Origin: Candidatus Onthovicinus excrementipullorum
GTDB lineage: Bacteria > Bacillota > Clostridia > Oscillospirales > Acutalibacteraceae
Direction of reading: 5' to 3'
DNA: 64,000 bases
Assembly (NCBI GenBank): GCA_018712345.1
Contig: DVHG01000001.1
Location: forward strand, 1-64,000
The notes under the pieces are model-generated. The model ran no database searches. It was not told the origin of the DNA and saw nothing but the letters and a program-made list of their open reading frames with translations. The position numbers and the translations under genes were made by a program. Positions 9,991 through 17,984 of the stretch are shown one piece after another. The stretch's first letter is position 1, and the number at the start of each line of letters is the position of its first letter.

Positions 9991-10083
9991 TACCGCACCT
10001 CCTGAAATCAAAACTCCCGCGCCGGGCAGGAATGTGCTGCCGTTGCCAAGATACGGCGCGCCGCCCGCGCAGGTTCAAAAAAA

Positions 10084-10105
10084 GGAGGAGGGTTTCCCCT
10101 CCCCC
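10084..10105 (-). terminator. Terminator of the carboxyltransferase operon
   Basis: On the minus strand, GGGGGAGGG and CCCTCCTCC form a 9-bp stem with a GAAA loop, followed by seven T (10077-10083). It lies 24 bases after the oadA stop. Confidence 0.9.
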
Positions 10106-10128
10106 AAATCCGTTCATCGTGGACCCGA

Positions 10129-11535
10129 TCAGACGGGATGGACCTTATTGGCCATATCCAGATGGGCACCATCAATGCCGAGCTGTTTATTGCGGCGCTT
10201 CTCAAAGAACTTGACGGCGACCTGACCAAACTGTGCAAAGGAGAGGACATCCTCATCCTGAATGGCGAACTCCTTGACCTCCGGAGCCTCTTTGAGAGAC
10301 TCAAGCTCCGGCTTGAGCAGGTCGGCCGGGCGGCAGTCGATGATCTCCTCATCGCCGCAGATCTTCTCGCGGAATGCGGGATCAATCGGCATGGGGGTCT
10401 TGCCGTACTTGCCGGCGACCATATCTTTAAACTCCTTGGTGACCATCTTGTAGCGCTCACCCATGATGATGTTAAACACGGCCTGTGTACCAACGATCTG
10501 AGACGTCGGCGTGACGAGCGGCGGATAGCCGGAATCCTCACGCACGCGCGGGACCTCCTTGAGCACATCCTCAAGCTGGTCTTCTTTGCCGGCCTGCTTG
10601 AGCTGGGAGACAAGGTTGGAGAGCATACCGCCCGGCACCTGATAGAGCAGGGCGTTCGCGTCAACCCCGAGCATCTTCGGGTTCAGCAGGCCCTCTTTGA
10701 GGTACTTCTCACGCAGGGTGTTGAAGTAATCGCGGATCTCGCTGAGTTTTTTGAGGTCCAGACCCGTATCATACTCCGTGCCGGCGAGGGCCGCTACCAT
10801 GGACTCCGTGGCCGGATGGGACGTACCCAGCGCCAGCGGGGACATGGCCGTATCGATTCCGTCCGCGCCGGCCTCAATCGCCTTCAGGTGTACCATGGAG
10901 GCGAGGCCGGAGGTATAGTGGGAGTGGATCTGGATCGGCACCTTGATATTCTCCTTGAGTGCGGTGACGAGCTCCGTGGTATAGGATGGCGTGAGCAGGC
11001 CGGCCATATCCTTAATGCAGATGGAATCCGCGCCGGCGCTCTCAAGCTGCTTGGCGTAGTTGACGAAATACTGCGTATCGAACACGGGGCCGGTGGTGAA
11101 GGAAATGGCGGGCTGAATGTGCGCGCCCTCCTTTTTGGCGGCTTTGATTGCCGTCTCCAGATTGCGGATATCGTTGAGCGCATCGAAAATGCGGATTACA
11201 TCAATACCGTTGGCAACGGACTTCTGGACAAAATACTCCACCACGTCGTCCGCATAGTGGCGGTACCCGAGCATGTTCTGCCCGCGGAAGAGCATCTGGA
11301 GCTTGGTCTTGGGGCACTTTTTGCGCAGGGTGCGCAGGCGCTCCCACGGATCCTCATCCAGGAAACGGAGGCAGGCATCAAACGTGGCGCCGCCCCAGCA
11401 CTCCAGGGAGAAGAAACCGATATCATCCAGCATCTCGAGGGCGGGCATCATCTCGTCCGTCGTCATGCGGGTAGCGATCAGAGACTGGTGCGCATCGCGC
11501 AGCACCGTCTCGGTTACTCTGATTTGTTTAGCCAT
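10129..11535 (-). CDS. oadA: Oxaloacetate decarboxylase alpha / transcarboxylase 5S-type carboxyltransferase
   Basis: This 468-residue protein is a member of the pyruvate carboxylase C-terminal/OadA family that moves CO2 between pyruvate/oxaloacetate and biotin. Visible are the N-terminal metal-site motif TVLRDAHQS, the ECWGGATFD block, the GADSICIKDMAG segment with the lysine expected to be carbamylated, and the metal ligands in IHSHYTSG. It ends without a biotinyl domain; the biotin carrier is a separate gene 56 bases upstream, as in transcarboxylase 5S. It is the last gene of a three-gene operon. No OadB/OadG membrane subunit is nearby, so coupling to a sodium pump is not supported here. 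Start ATG 11535. Confidence 0.9.
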   Translation of the reverse strand: MAKQIRVTETVLRDAHQSLIATRMTTDEMMPALEMLDDIGFFSLECWGGATFDACLRFLDEDPWERLRTLRKKCPKTKLQMLFRGQNMLGYRHYADDVVEYFVQKSVANGIDVIRIFDALNDIRNLETAIKAAKKEGAHIQPAISFTTGPVFDTQYFVNYAKQLESAGADSICIKDMAGLLTPSYTTELVTALKENIKVPIQIHSHYTSGLASMVHLKAIEAGADGIDTAMSPLALGTSHPATESMVAALAGTEYDTGLDLKKLSEIRDYFNTLREKYLKEGLLNPKMLGVDANALLYQVPGGMLSNLVSQLKQAGKEDQLEDVLKEVPRVREDSGYPPLVTPTSQIVGTQAVFNIIMGERYKMVTKEFKDMVAGKYGKTPMPIDPAFREKICGDEEIIDCRPADLLKPELESLKEAPEVKEFAIQDEDVLSFAQFGQVAVKFFEKRRNKQLGIDGAHLDMANKVHPV

Positions 11536-11591
11536 TATTGTACCCTCATCCTTATCAGTGAATTTACATTACCGGGAAGCGGAGCATCCGG

Positions 11592-12014
11592 TCAGGAAAG
11601 CGAGACGAGCGCCGTGCCAGACTCCACGCTGTCGCCCTTCTGCACATGCACGTTGGCGACCGTAGCGTCATGCGGAGCGACGATATCGTTCTCCATCTTC
11701 ATGGCCTCAAGCACGACGAGCACATCGCCCTGCTTGACTGCGGAACCGGCGGAAACTTTAATATCCAGAATCGTGCCGGGCATGGGGGCCTCAACGACCT
11801 CGGCACCCGCGGCCGGAGCGGCAGGCGCGGCAGCCGGAGCGGCCTCAGCAGCCGGGGCAGGGGCAGCAGCCGGAGCCGCTGCGGGCGCCGGAGCAGGAGC
11901 GGCGGCCGGGGCCGCGGCAACAGGCGCGGACGCGACGGCCGCACCCGCTGCGCCCTCCTCTACCTGTACATCATATGCACGTCCGTTGACGGTAACGGTA
12001 TATTTCTTAATCAT
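11592..12014 (-). CDS. Biotin carboxyl carrier protein (transcarboxylase 1.3S / decarboxylase gamma type)
   Basis: A 140-residue carrier. Residues 1-20 form a short N-terminal strand region (MIKKYTVTVNGRAYDV). Residues 22-70 are an Ala/Pro linker, typical of swinging-arm carriers. Residues 72-140 are a biotinyl domain with the EAMKMEN motif, in which Lys106 should carry biotin. ATG at 12014 is chosen because GGAGGAATGGACC precedes it; upstream in-frame codons have no ribosome site. It sits between the two carboxyltransferase genes and presumably shuttles CO2 between them. Its only membrane-free partners are those two genes. Confidence 0.92.
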   Translation of the reverse strand: MIKKYTVTVNGRAYDVQVEEGAAGAAVASAPVAAAPAAAPAPAPAAAPAAAPAPAAEAAPAAAPAAPAAGAEVVEAPMPGTILDIKVSAGSAVKQGDVLVVLEAMKMENDIVAPHDATVANVHVQKGDSVESGTALVSLS

Positions 12015-12057
12015 GGTCCATTCCTCCAATATTTGATATACGGTTTGTCGTTCCGAA

Positions 12058-13431
12058 TTAAAGGGGCATGTTCGTGTGCTTGCGGGCAAGGGTGGGTACG
12101 CGCTTGCCGCAGAGCGTATCGAGTGCCGCAATTACAGCCGCGCGCGTCTCGGCGGGCTCAATCACGCCGTCGAGTGCACCGTTCGCGGCCGCCTCAAACG
12201 GAGAGGCCGCCGTATCCCTGTACTCGGCCGCCAGAGCCTCGCGCTTTTCTCCGGAGGCGAGTCGTTCATTCCAGAGGATGCTCACAGCCGCCTCAGGTGC
12301 GAGGGCACTGATCGCCGCGCCCTCCCAGGCGTAGACGAGATCCGCATTGGCCGCACGGCCGGCGAGCGTCATGTACACGGCGCCGTAGGCGTCACCCGTG
12401 ATGACGGAGACCATCGGTGTAGTGGCCTGCGCATAGACGTGGGAGAGCTGCGCCGCCCTGCGGAGCATGCCGCCCTTTTCCGCGCAGGGGGTATTCTCAT
12501 AACCGGTGCTGTTGACCAGCGTTACGACCGGGATGGAGAAGGCATCGCACATGGAGACGAAGCGCGCCGCCTTGATGCACGCATCGGAATCGACGGCGCC
12601 GTCATAGGCGACAAATCCGACGCTGCTGCCGTTGACAGTGGCGAGTGCCGTAACGGCATTCTTGCCAAAGGAAGGCTGAAGCTCAATGACGCTCGCATCG
12701 TCCGCAATGCCGGCAATCGCCTTGGCAGCCGGTTCACCGGCAGCCGGAGATACGGCAGGCGCCGCAAACTCTGCAATCGGAGCGGTGGAGAGGTTGTTCA
12801 GCGGAAGACGGGAGAGCACGAGGCGCGCCTTTGCAACGGCGTCCATGTCGTCCTCGGCCGTAAGATGGGTCAGGCCGCTCTCCGCACAGGCAGTTGCCGT
12901 ACCCGTGACGGCATCCTGATCCTGTGCCCGCACAACGTCGGGCGCAGTCATAAAGAACTCCGCCTTCTCACTCATGATGACGATATCCGCGCCCTCGGCA
13001 ATCATGGCCAGCGTACCGCCGCAGGGGCCCGCGATTACGGAAACACGCGGGACAACGCCGGAAACATCATCGGACAGGCGCAGCATGTCCGAGCACGCTG
13101 CAAGGGACTCAACCCCGTCGCCGAGATAGAGGCCGTTGCTGTCATAGATGCCCACGACCGGGGCACCGGTCTTTACTGCAAGGTCATAGACCTTTTTGAT
13201 CTTGAGCGCCTGTGCGCGACCGATGGCGCCGCCCTTGACCGTGCCATCCTGGGAAAACGCATACACGGGACTGCCGTCCACCGTGCCGAAACCGCACACG
13301 ACCTCCACGCTGTCCCCGCCGTGGCGGGCAAAGGCGTCGAGCTCCGTGAAGCTACCTTCGTCAAAGAGGACCGTCAGCCTTTTGCGTGCGGGCGTGGCGG
13401 CAATCTCGGCTTTTTTCTCACTGAGCTTCAA
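12058..13431 (-). CDS. Acyl-CoA carboxyltransferase subunit (methylmalonyl/propionyl-CoA type, 12S-like)
   Basis: A 457-residue crotonase-fold carboxyltransferase with two homologous halves: residues 30-240 (GGAIGRAQALKIKKVYDLAV; GPCGGTLAMIAEGADIVIM) and 255-450 (TLVNSTGYENTPCAEKGGMLRRAAQL; GDAYGAVYMTLAGR). It is shorter than the usual ~510 residues, and the linker is Ala/Pro-rich. The family transfers carboxyl groups between acyl-CoA and biotin. Methylmalonyl-CoA is the likeliest substrate by family, but residues alone do not prove it. The start is TTG at 13431 with GGAGGAG seven bases upstream. It is first in the operon, with a promoter at 13537-13565. Confidence 0.85.
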   Translation of the reverse strand: MKLSEKKAEIAATPARKRLTVLFDEGSFTELDAFARHGGDSVEVVCGFGTVDGSPVYAFSQDGTVKGGAIGRAQALKIKKVYDLAVKTGAPVVGIYDSNGLYLGDGVESLAACSDMLRLSDDVSGVVPRVSVIAGPCGGTLAMIAEGADIVIMSEKAEFFMTAPDVVRAQDQDAVTGTATACAESGLTHLTAEDDMDAVAKARLVLSRLPLNNLSTAPIAEFAAPAVSPAAGEPAAKAIAGIADDASVIELQPSFGKNAVTALATVNGSSVGFVAYDGAVDSDACIKAARFVSMCDAFSIPVVTLVNSTGYENTPCAEKGGMLRRAAQLSHVYAQATTPMVSVITGDAYGAVYMTLAGRAANADLVYAWEGAAISALAPEAAVSILWNERLASGEKREALAAEYRDTAASPFEAAANGALDGVIEPAETRAAVIAALDTLCGKRVPTLARKHTNMPL

Positions 13432-13536
13432 TGAATACTCCTCCGTTTCCGTTACTTTATCCTGAAGATTCTCGATGCCGCCTTCCGGCAGTATCGGCTC
13501 TTAATCAACGTGCGATCAAACTACCGCATGGTACTT

Positions 13537-13565
13537 ATTTTATACCAAAATACAGAATTTTACAA
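13537..13565 (-). promoter_or_regulatory. Promoter of the carboxyltransferase operon
   Basis: On the minus strand TTGTAA, a 17-base spacer, then TAAAAT. It would give a leader of about 100 bases containing a small TGCCG-GAAGG-CGGCA hairpin before the TTG start at 13431. Confidence 0.6.
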
Positions 13566-13569
13566 GTCA

Positions 13570-13944
13570 CTATTTGCATAAATTACAGCACGAACCGGTC
13601 AAGATTTCGGGTATTTCCCCCCATACCTCGGCCCCCCTGCGGTGAAAGCCCAGCCCGAGCAGAAAATCGAACAGGGATTCCCGCCGGCAGCGGACCGTGT
13701 AGGCACTCTGCCCGGCGGCAAAATTGAGCGCGGCACGCAGCAGCCCCTCGGCGATTACCGGACCCGCACTCAGGTCCAGATCCAGGACTTCCGCACGCGT
13801 ATCAGCCGCGGTAAACAGGCAGTAAAAACTGGTTCCGCCAAGCTCCGTGCAATAGGCAAAGCTGTGCCCCTCGACATAGGAGATGCCGCGCAGCCGGAAC
13901 TGTTCCCACGCCACGGCCTCCTCGCAGGGCTTGAATACGATCAT
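13570..13944 (-). CDS. Small GNAT-like protein of unknown function
   Basis: A 124-residue protein, seven bases downstream of rluB and in the same operon. The segment from about 55 to 95 (LDLDLSAGPVIAEGLLRAALNFAAGQ...FDFLLGLGFHRRG) resembles the core of a GNAT acetyltransferase, with 'LLRAALN' in the acetyl-CoA helix position and 'LGFHRRG' near the end. The usual Q/RxxGxG/A loop is not clear, so it may be catalytically weak or serve another role. It ends in an unusual Cys-rich tail (CCNLCK). Start ATG 13944 with AAGGAAG upstream. Function is not assigned. Confidence 0.65.
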   Translation of the reverse strand: MIVFKPCEEAVAWEQFRLRGISYVEGHSFAYCTELGGTSFYCLFTAADTRAEVLDLDLSAGPVIAEGLLRAALNFAAGQSAYTVRCRRESLFDFLLGLGFHRRGAEVWGEIPEILTGSCCNLCK

Positions 13945-13950
13945 ATATCT

Positions 13951-14688
13951 CTACTTCCTTTCCATGCCCGCGGCGGACTTGAGCTTGTCCACCTCCTCAG
14001 GCGTCAGATAGCGCCAGCTGCCCGGATGGAGCATCCCCAGCCGGACAGGGCCGACCGCCGTGCGCTTGAGCCGCCTGACCTCCAGGCCGAGCGCCTCGCA
14101 CATGCGGCGGATCTGGCGGTTGCGCCCCTCCCGGATAACAACCTGAAGGACCGTGCGGGACGGCTCTCTGGTCAGGACGGTCACCTGAGCCGGTGCCGTC
14201 AGGCGGCCATCGAGCTCCACCCCTGTGCGCAGGAGATCGAGTTTTTCCTCCGGGACATCCGGGCCGACCGTGACGCGATAGGTCTTGGCAACGTGGTGGG
14301 CCGGATGGGTGATCCGGTTGGCCAGCTCGCCGTCATTCGTCATGAGCAGCAGCCCCTCGGAATCCCGATCCAGCCGGCCAACGGGGAACACCCGCTCCCC
14401 TACCTCTTCAACCAGATCGTGGACGCACCTGCGCCCCTGCTCATCCTGCATGGTGGTGATAAAGCCGCGCGGCTTGTGCAGTGCGATATAGACAAGCCGG
14501 TCCCGCTTCATCACCACGCGCCGGCCGTGGACGGTCACCTTGTCGTGCGGGGACACCTTATCCCCCAGCGCTGCCGTGCGCCCGTTCACCTTTACGGCAC
14601 CCGCCTCGATCAGCTCCTCACACTTGCGGCGGGAGGCCACCGAGCAGGCGGCCAAAAATTTTTGAAGTCTGATTTGATCATCGGCCAT
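13951..14688 (-). CDS. rluB: Pseudouridine synthase, RluB/RsuA family
   Basis: The 245-residue protein has an N-terminal S4 RNA-binding domain (IRLQKFLAACSVASRRKCEELI, residues 6-60). The catalytic domain follows, with the GRLDRDSEGLLLMTND motif whose first Asp is the catalytic residue, and GRNRQIRRM near the end. The family isomerises a uridine in 23S rRNA. In Bacillus rluB lies near dacB and scpAB, and here it also follows a dac gene. Start ATG 14688 with GGAGAA nine bases upstream. Confidence 0.9.
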   Translation of the reverse strand: MADDQIRLQKFLAACSVASRRKCEELIEAGAVKVNGRTAALGDKVSPHDKVTVHGRRVVMKRDRLVYIALHKPRGFITTMQDEQGRRCVHDLVEEVGERVFPVGRLDRDSEGLLLMTNDGELANRITHPAHHVAKTYRVTVGPDVPEEKLDLLRTGVELDGRLTAPAQVTVLTREPSRTVLQVVIREGRNRQIRRMCEALGLEVRRLKRTAVGPVRLGMLHPGSWRYLTPEEVDKLKSAAGMERK

Positions 14689-14712
14689 CGAACCATTCTC
14701 CTTATCCGTTCA

Positions 14713-15864
14713 TCATCCCCCGCCGAAAAAACGCCGAATACGCTCCAAAAGCCCCGGCTGATTCTGTGCGGCGGGATCGGCGGGCAACGTCACACAGGCG
14801 ACATCCGCCCCGGCACACAGTGCTGTGCGTCCGACTACGGCGCCATCCTGCACATAGACCGCCTCGCCTATTATATCACCTTTTTCGACCGGCGCATACA
14901 GAAATTTTTCCAAAAAGATGAGGCGCTGCGTCTCCCGCCCCTCCGGGACGAGGACAGACTGTGCACTGCTGACGCTCACCTCCCCCTGCTCGCCGCCGAC
15001 GACCGGTACACTCAGGCCGGCGAAATCTGTATCCGCACCCTGTGCGCGGACCTGAGAAAATCCGTAGTCAAGCAGTGCGGCGTGGTCGCGCCAATCGTCC
15101 GGGTCATTGAGAGTGACAGCCACCAGTGTCACGCCGCCGCGGCGGGCGGCAGAGACCAGACAGCGCCCGCTCTTTTTGGTAAACCCGGTCTTGATTCCAA
15201 TCGCCCCCTCATATGAGGAGAGCATCCGGTTGTGGTTGGAGAAGGTGCGCGCCGCAGCGGGCTCCCCGTAGGAGACCCGAATTGTTGAGGAGGAACAGAT
15301 CTGCACAAAGGCCCTGTTTTGGATCGCGCACGCGCCCAGCAGCGCCATATCATAGGCCGTAGAATAGTGGTCCTCGTCATCAAGGCCGGACGGTGTGACA
15401 AAGTGGGTGTTTTTCATTCCGATCTGCGCGGCGCGTTCATTCATCAGCTGGGCAAAGGCCTCATTGCCGCCGGCGATAAATTCCGCCGTCACATTGGCTG
15501 CATCATTCCCGGACTCGAGCAGCATGCCGCATACGAGTGTTTTCAGCGTGATCGGATCCCCCGCACGCAGCCCGATGGAGGTTCCCTCCACGCGGACTGC
15601 GCGCTCGCTGGCCGTGGCGACCGCATCCGGCGTCCCCCGTTCCAGCGCGATCAGGGAGGTCATGATCTTGGTCGTACTCGCCATCGACGCGCGCTCATGC
15701 TCGTTTTTTCCATAGATCAGCTCCCCCGTATCGGCATTGATGAGCGCCGCACGCTTTGCAGAGACAGAAGGCGGCGCATTGTTCGTCCCGGAAGCCCCGT
15801 ATAAGGGGAACACCAGCACGGCACACAGAATGAGGGCAGCCGCACGCCCAAGCTTTTTTTTCAC
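14713..15864 (-). CDS. D-alanyl-D-alanine carboxypeptidase (DacF/DacB type)
   Basis: A 383-residue penicillin-binding carboxypeptidase that trims peptidoglycan stem peptides. Residues 1-25 form a signal peptide. The active site triad of motifs is present: STTK (Ser63, Lys66), SGN near 122 and KTG near 226, followed by a PBP5-like C-terminal domain and a short amphipathic/basic tail (RIRRFF) suited to membrane association. GTG at 15864 is preferred over an ATG 17 codons earlier: AGGTGA lies six bases before it, and the resulting N terminus (VKKKLGRAAAL) is a proper signal peptide. Its place next to gerW, scpAB and rluB matches the dac gene of sporulating Firmicutes. Confidence 0.9.
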   Translation of the reverse strand: MKKKLGRAAALILCAVLVFPLYGASGTNNAPPSVSAKRAALINADTGELIYGKNEHERASMASTTKIMTSLIALERGTPDAVATASERAVRVEGTSIGLRAGDPITLKTLVCGMLLESGNDAANVTAEFIAGGNEAFAQLMNERAAQIGMKNTHFVTPSGLDDEDHYSTAYDMALLGACAIQNRAFVQICSSSTIRVSYGEPAAARTFSNHNRMLSSYEGAIGIKTGFTKKSGRCLVSAARRGGVTLVAVTLNDPDDWRDHAALLDYGFSQVRAQGADTDFAGLSVPVVGGEQGEVSVSSAQSVLVPEGRETQRLIFLEKFLYAPVEKGDIIGEAVYVQDGAVVGRTALCAGADVACVTLPADPAAQNQPGLLERIRRFFGGG

Positions 15865-16284
15865 GCAAATCACCTGCCTACCCCATCCATATGCCGGCAG
15901 ATGGAAAAAAATCAATAGATCTCACGCAGGCAGTATGATTTACGCAGTCGGACGAAAAATTGCAGTGATCATTTGTACATATAACTGCAATGATTTCGCT
16001 CCTTTTTCCATTGATACATTAAACACCTTCTGCTAGAACGTATGATGCATCCAGATGATTTATCCACCAGGACTTCCCCTTACTTTTCACCCTATTGACA
16101 TATCACGGATAAGGCCCATGATTCACAAAAAGTTCAAATTATTATAACCGCGATGTTGTGAAAATCATCAACTATCGCATATGTTTTATATTAATTTTTG
16201 TACATCTTTTTTGTTTATTAGGTTGACTTTTTATTGAATAAATGTAAAACTAAAGATAAAGTAAACAAGAAAGCGGTGATTCCA
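15865..16284. other. AT-rich intergenic region between divergent dac and the 16.3-kb gene
   Basis: About 420 bases without a gene. It contains an inverted repeat ATTGCAGT (15959-15966) / ACTGCAAT (15984-15991), a plus-strand TTGACT at 16223-16228 followed 16 bases later by TAAAAC (16245-16250), and a GCGGTGAT ribosome-site-like sequence just before the ATG at 16285. The base composition is far more A/T-rich than the neighbouring genes. Confidence 0.55.
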
Positions 16285-16726
16285 ATGGGCTATTTTGATA
16301 TTTTTGTAAAGTATCATATTATTTAGGAAGTATCATATTGTTATCAAAACAACTAAGAAAAGAATGGACAAAGAAATACAAGAAGCATATCCTGGAATCA
16401 CGTTAGTGGCAAGTGCAAGCAAAAAATATAATTGTCACTCTTACGCCTGGTACAGTCAAACCACCAGCAATCCATACTGGATGAATGATCCTTCCGCCTA
16501 CATGAGAGATGGAAGTTACAAAGCAGGTGGCTACAAGAAAAACAACAAGATCTACTATGCGACGCCAGGAAATGAACATTCAGGTGTTGTTGACCAGGTT
16601 AAAGTAGGTATGGCAGGGTGTTATGTAACATCAAAATGGGGACAATATGGCCTGATTCGTCATTTTTATAACTATTGTCCATATTATACCAGTTCAACGC
16701 CGATCTCTCTTTGGGAACGTGCTTGA
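16285..16726 (+). pseudogene. Frameshifted cysteine-peptidase-like secreted protein gene (NCHSYAW family)
   Basis: From ATG 16285 (MGYFDIFVKYHII) the frame stops at 16324. A second frame, usable from ATG 16364, runs to 16726 and encodes 120 residues. Removing one 19-base unit at the repeat 16309-16339 would join them without a break. The main part has YNCHSYAWYSQ (Cys24 counted from 16364), NEHSGVVDQV (His72) and VTSKWGQ. This order of Cys, then His followed by small/hydrophobic residues, resembles NlpC/P60 or CHAP papain-like enzymes; that is inference. I would expect a signal peptide and more N-terminal sequence, which are missing. ATG 16364 has no good ribosome site. It lies 44 bases before a lipoprotein gene on the same strand. 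Confidence 0.6.
16309..16339. repeat. 12-nt direct repeat at the frame break
   Basis: AAGTATCATATT occurs at 16309-16320 and again at 16328-16339, separated by ATTTAGG, so the unit is 19 bases. Nineteen is not a multiple of three, and the upstream and downstream reading frames differ by exactly this shift. It resembles a small duplication or the footprint left by an excised element. Confidence 0.75.
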
Positions 16727-16770
16727 GGCATGAGCCCTTTAGATTGGGGAGAAAAAAGGAGAAACACTGT

Positions 16771-17298
16771 ATGAAAAAAATGATGCTTCTATTGGCCCTG
16801 ATGGTTGGTACCGGAATTCTGGCCGCTGGATGCAGCCGGACGGCTGAGCCAGACGCGGCGGTGAGTACTTCCACGCCCACCGCCCAGGAGGCGGCGGATA
16901 TGAGCACAGAGGCGCTGGTGGAGGCGGTGCTCACCTCGCCGGAGATCGTGCACCTGAGACTGTATAACACCTATCGCTCCGGTGTTGAGAACTTTGCCCG
17001 TCACTCCCCTGTGGCTGCGGAATTACTCGCTCGGCCCGACAACGCAGCGGCTCTTCTCAACGCCTATCAGGACACTTCCCCTCCCCGATCCGGGGAGAGC
17101 GCCGCGGACACCGCGGCCATTGAACGTCTGGATGTACTGGGCATCCTGCTGGCTCAGCCGGAAGTGACCGCCAACATGGATGACGGCCTGCGGGCGGAGA
17201 TGGAACAGGCGGCTGCAGAAAAGGACGCGGAGCTGGAAACCGCTGCGAGCCCGCTCAACACTTACCGCGAGGCGGAGGCCGAGCTCGCCGACAGCTGA
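16771..17298 (+). CDS. Putative lipoprotein of unknown function
   Basis: A 175-residue protein with a lipoprotein signal (MKKMMLLLALMVGTGILAAGC, lipid Cys21). An Ala/Ser/Thr linker leads to a helical region (MSTEALVEAVLTSPEIVHLRLYNTY), and the acidic Ala/Glu-rich C terminus is predicted coiled (MEQAAAEKDAELETAASP). ATG 16771 is set by AAAGGAG nine bases upstream. It is 44 bases after the broken peptidase-like gene and probably formed a transcription unit with it. No enzymatic motif is visible. A terminator follows at 17318. Confidence 0.7.
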   Translation: MKKMMLLLALMVGTGILAAGCSRTAEPDAAVSTSTPTAQEAADMSTEALVEAVLTSPEIVHLRLYNTYRSGVENFARHSPVAAELLARPDNAAALLNAYQDTSPPRSGESAADTAAIERLDVLGILLAQPEVTANMDDGLRAEMEQAAAEKDAELETAASPLNTYREAEAELADS

Positions 17299-17317
17299 AC
17301 TGAATATCAAATCTGAT

Positions 17318-17355
17318 AAAGCCCCTCGGCGGAATAACTCCACGCCGGGGGCTTT
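17318..17355 (+). terminator. Hairpin after the lipoprotein gene
   Basis: AAAGCCCC-T-CGGCG pairs with CGCCG-GGGGCTTT, with one bulge. The T run is short, so efficiency is uncertain. Confidence 0.55.
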
Positions 17356-17511
17356 ACGTCCGTCTTACATAGCACGGACGGCGGGTACACCCAGAATGCA
17401 GAGACGCCACGCTCAGTGCCACATAGACGCCCGGCAAGCGGAATCATCCTACCGGATAAGGCAGGGCCGCGACCGCCATCAGCACTGAAATCATCACCCT
17501 CCATAAAGCAA

Positions 17512-17534
17512 CCGGCGGAGCAATGCTCCGCCGG
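17512..17534 (-). terminator. Terminator hairpin after gerW
   Basis: CCGGCGGAGCA and TGCTCCGCCGG form a perfect 11-bp inverted repeat 15 bases downstream of the gerW stop. The following minus-strand sequence is only moderately T-rich. Confidence 0.65.
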
Positions 17535-17549
17535 CAAACAAAAATCCGT

Positions 17550-17984
17550 TTATTTCTCCTCCACTGGGGCGGAAACCGCCGCGTCAACGGCTGCATCCAG
17601 ATCGGCATCCTTAGCCGCATCCTTCTTGGTGAGGGAGGTGATTTTATCGAACATCTCCGGCACCAGATTGACGATACGCTCCGCAGCATTGTCATATGCG
17701 GTGATATGTTTCAGGGAAACCTCGCCGTTATGAATCACGAGGAACGCGACTGGAGTGATCGTGACACCGACTCCGCCGCCGCCGCCAAAAATCTCCTGAT
17801 TGGACTTGGAGGGAAAATCCGACCCCCCTGTCGCCAGGCCATAGGTAACCTTGGTAACTGGGATAATGGTCATGCCGCCCTCTGCGTAGATCGGCTCACC
17901 GATAATCGTGCTGGTATCGACAAGGTCACGAACCTTTTCGATTGTTGAGGCAAGAATGCCCGCCGCCGCTGAATTTTCTTTCAT
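17550..17984 (-). CDS. gerW: GerW family sporulation protein (YtfJ)
   Basis: A 144-residue protein with the YtfJ/GerW core: TIIGEPIYAEGGMTIIPVTKV, a Gly-rich GGGGGVGVTITPVAFLVI segment and VNLVPEMFDKI. In Bacillus this family is produced during sporulation and affects spore germination. An Asp/Ala-rich acidic tail (residues 120-144) follows. Start ATG 17984 overlaps the end of the DUF2953 gene by four bases (ATGA). It is the last gene of the scpA-scpB-DUF2953-gerW run, which is common in Clostridia. Its presence argues for a spore-forming ancestry. Confidence 0.9.
   Translation of the reverse strand: MKENSAAAGILASTIEKVRDLVDTSTIIGEPIYAEGGMTIIPVTKVTYGLATGGSDFPSKSNQEIFGGGGGVGVTITPVAFLVIHNGEVSLKHITAYDNAAERIVNLVPEMFDKITSLTKKDAAKDADLDAAVDAAVSAPVEEK

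Noticed and set aside
11820-11960. GC-rich repetitive DNA of GCAGCCGG/GCGGCC type
   Set aside because: It encodes the Ala/Pro linker of the biotin carrier and needs no separate repeat explanation.
10138-12036. 632-codon plus-strand frame opposite oadA and the biotin carrier
   Set aside because: The minus strand encodes clear family members with conserved motifs and ribosome sites; the plus frame is a shadow.
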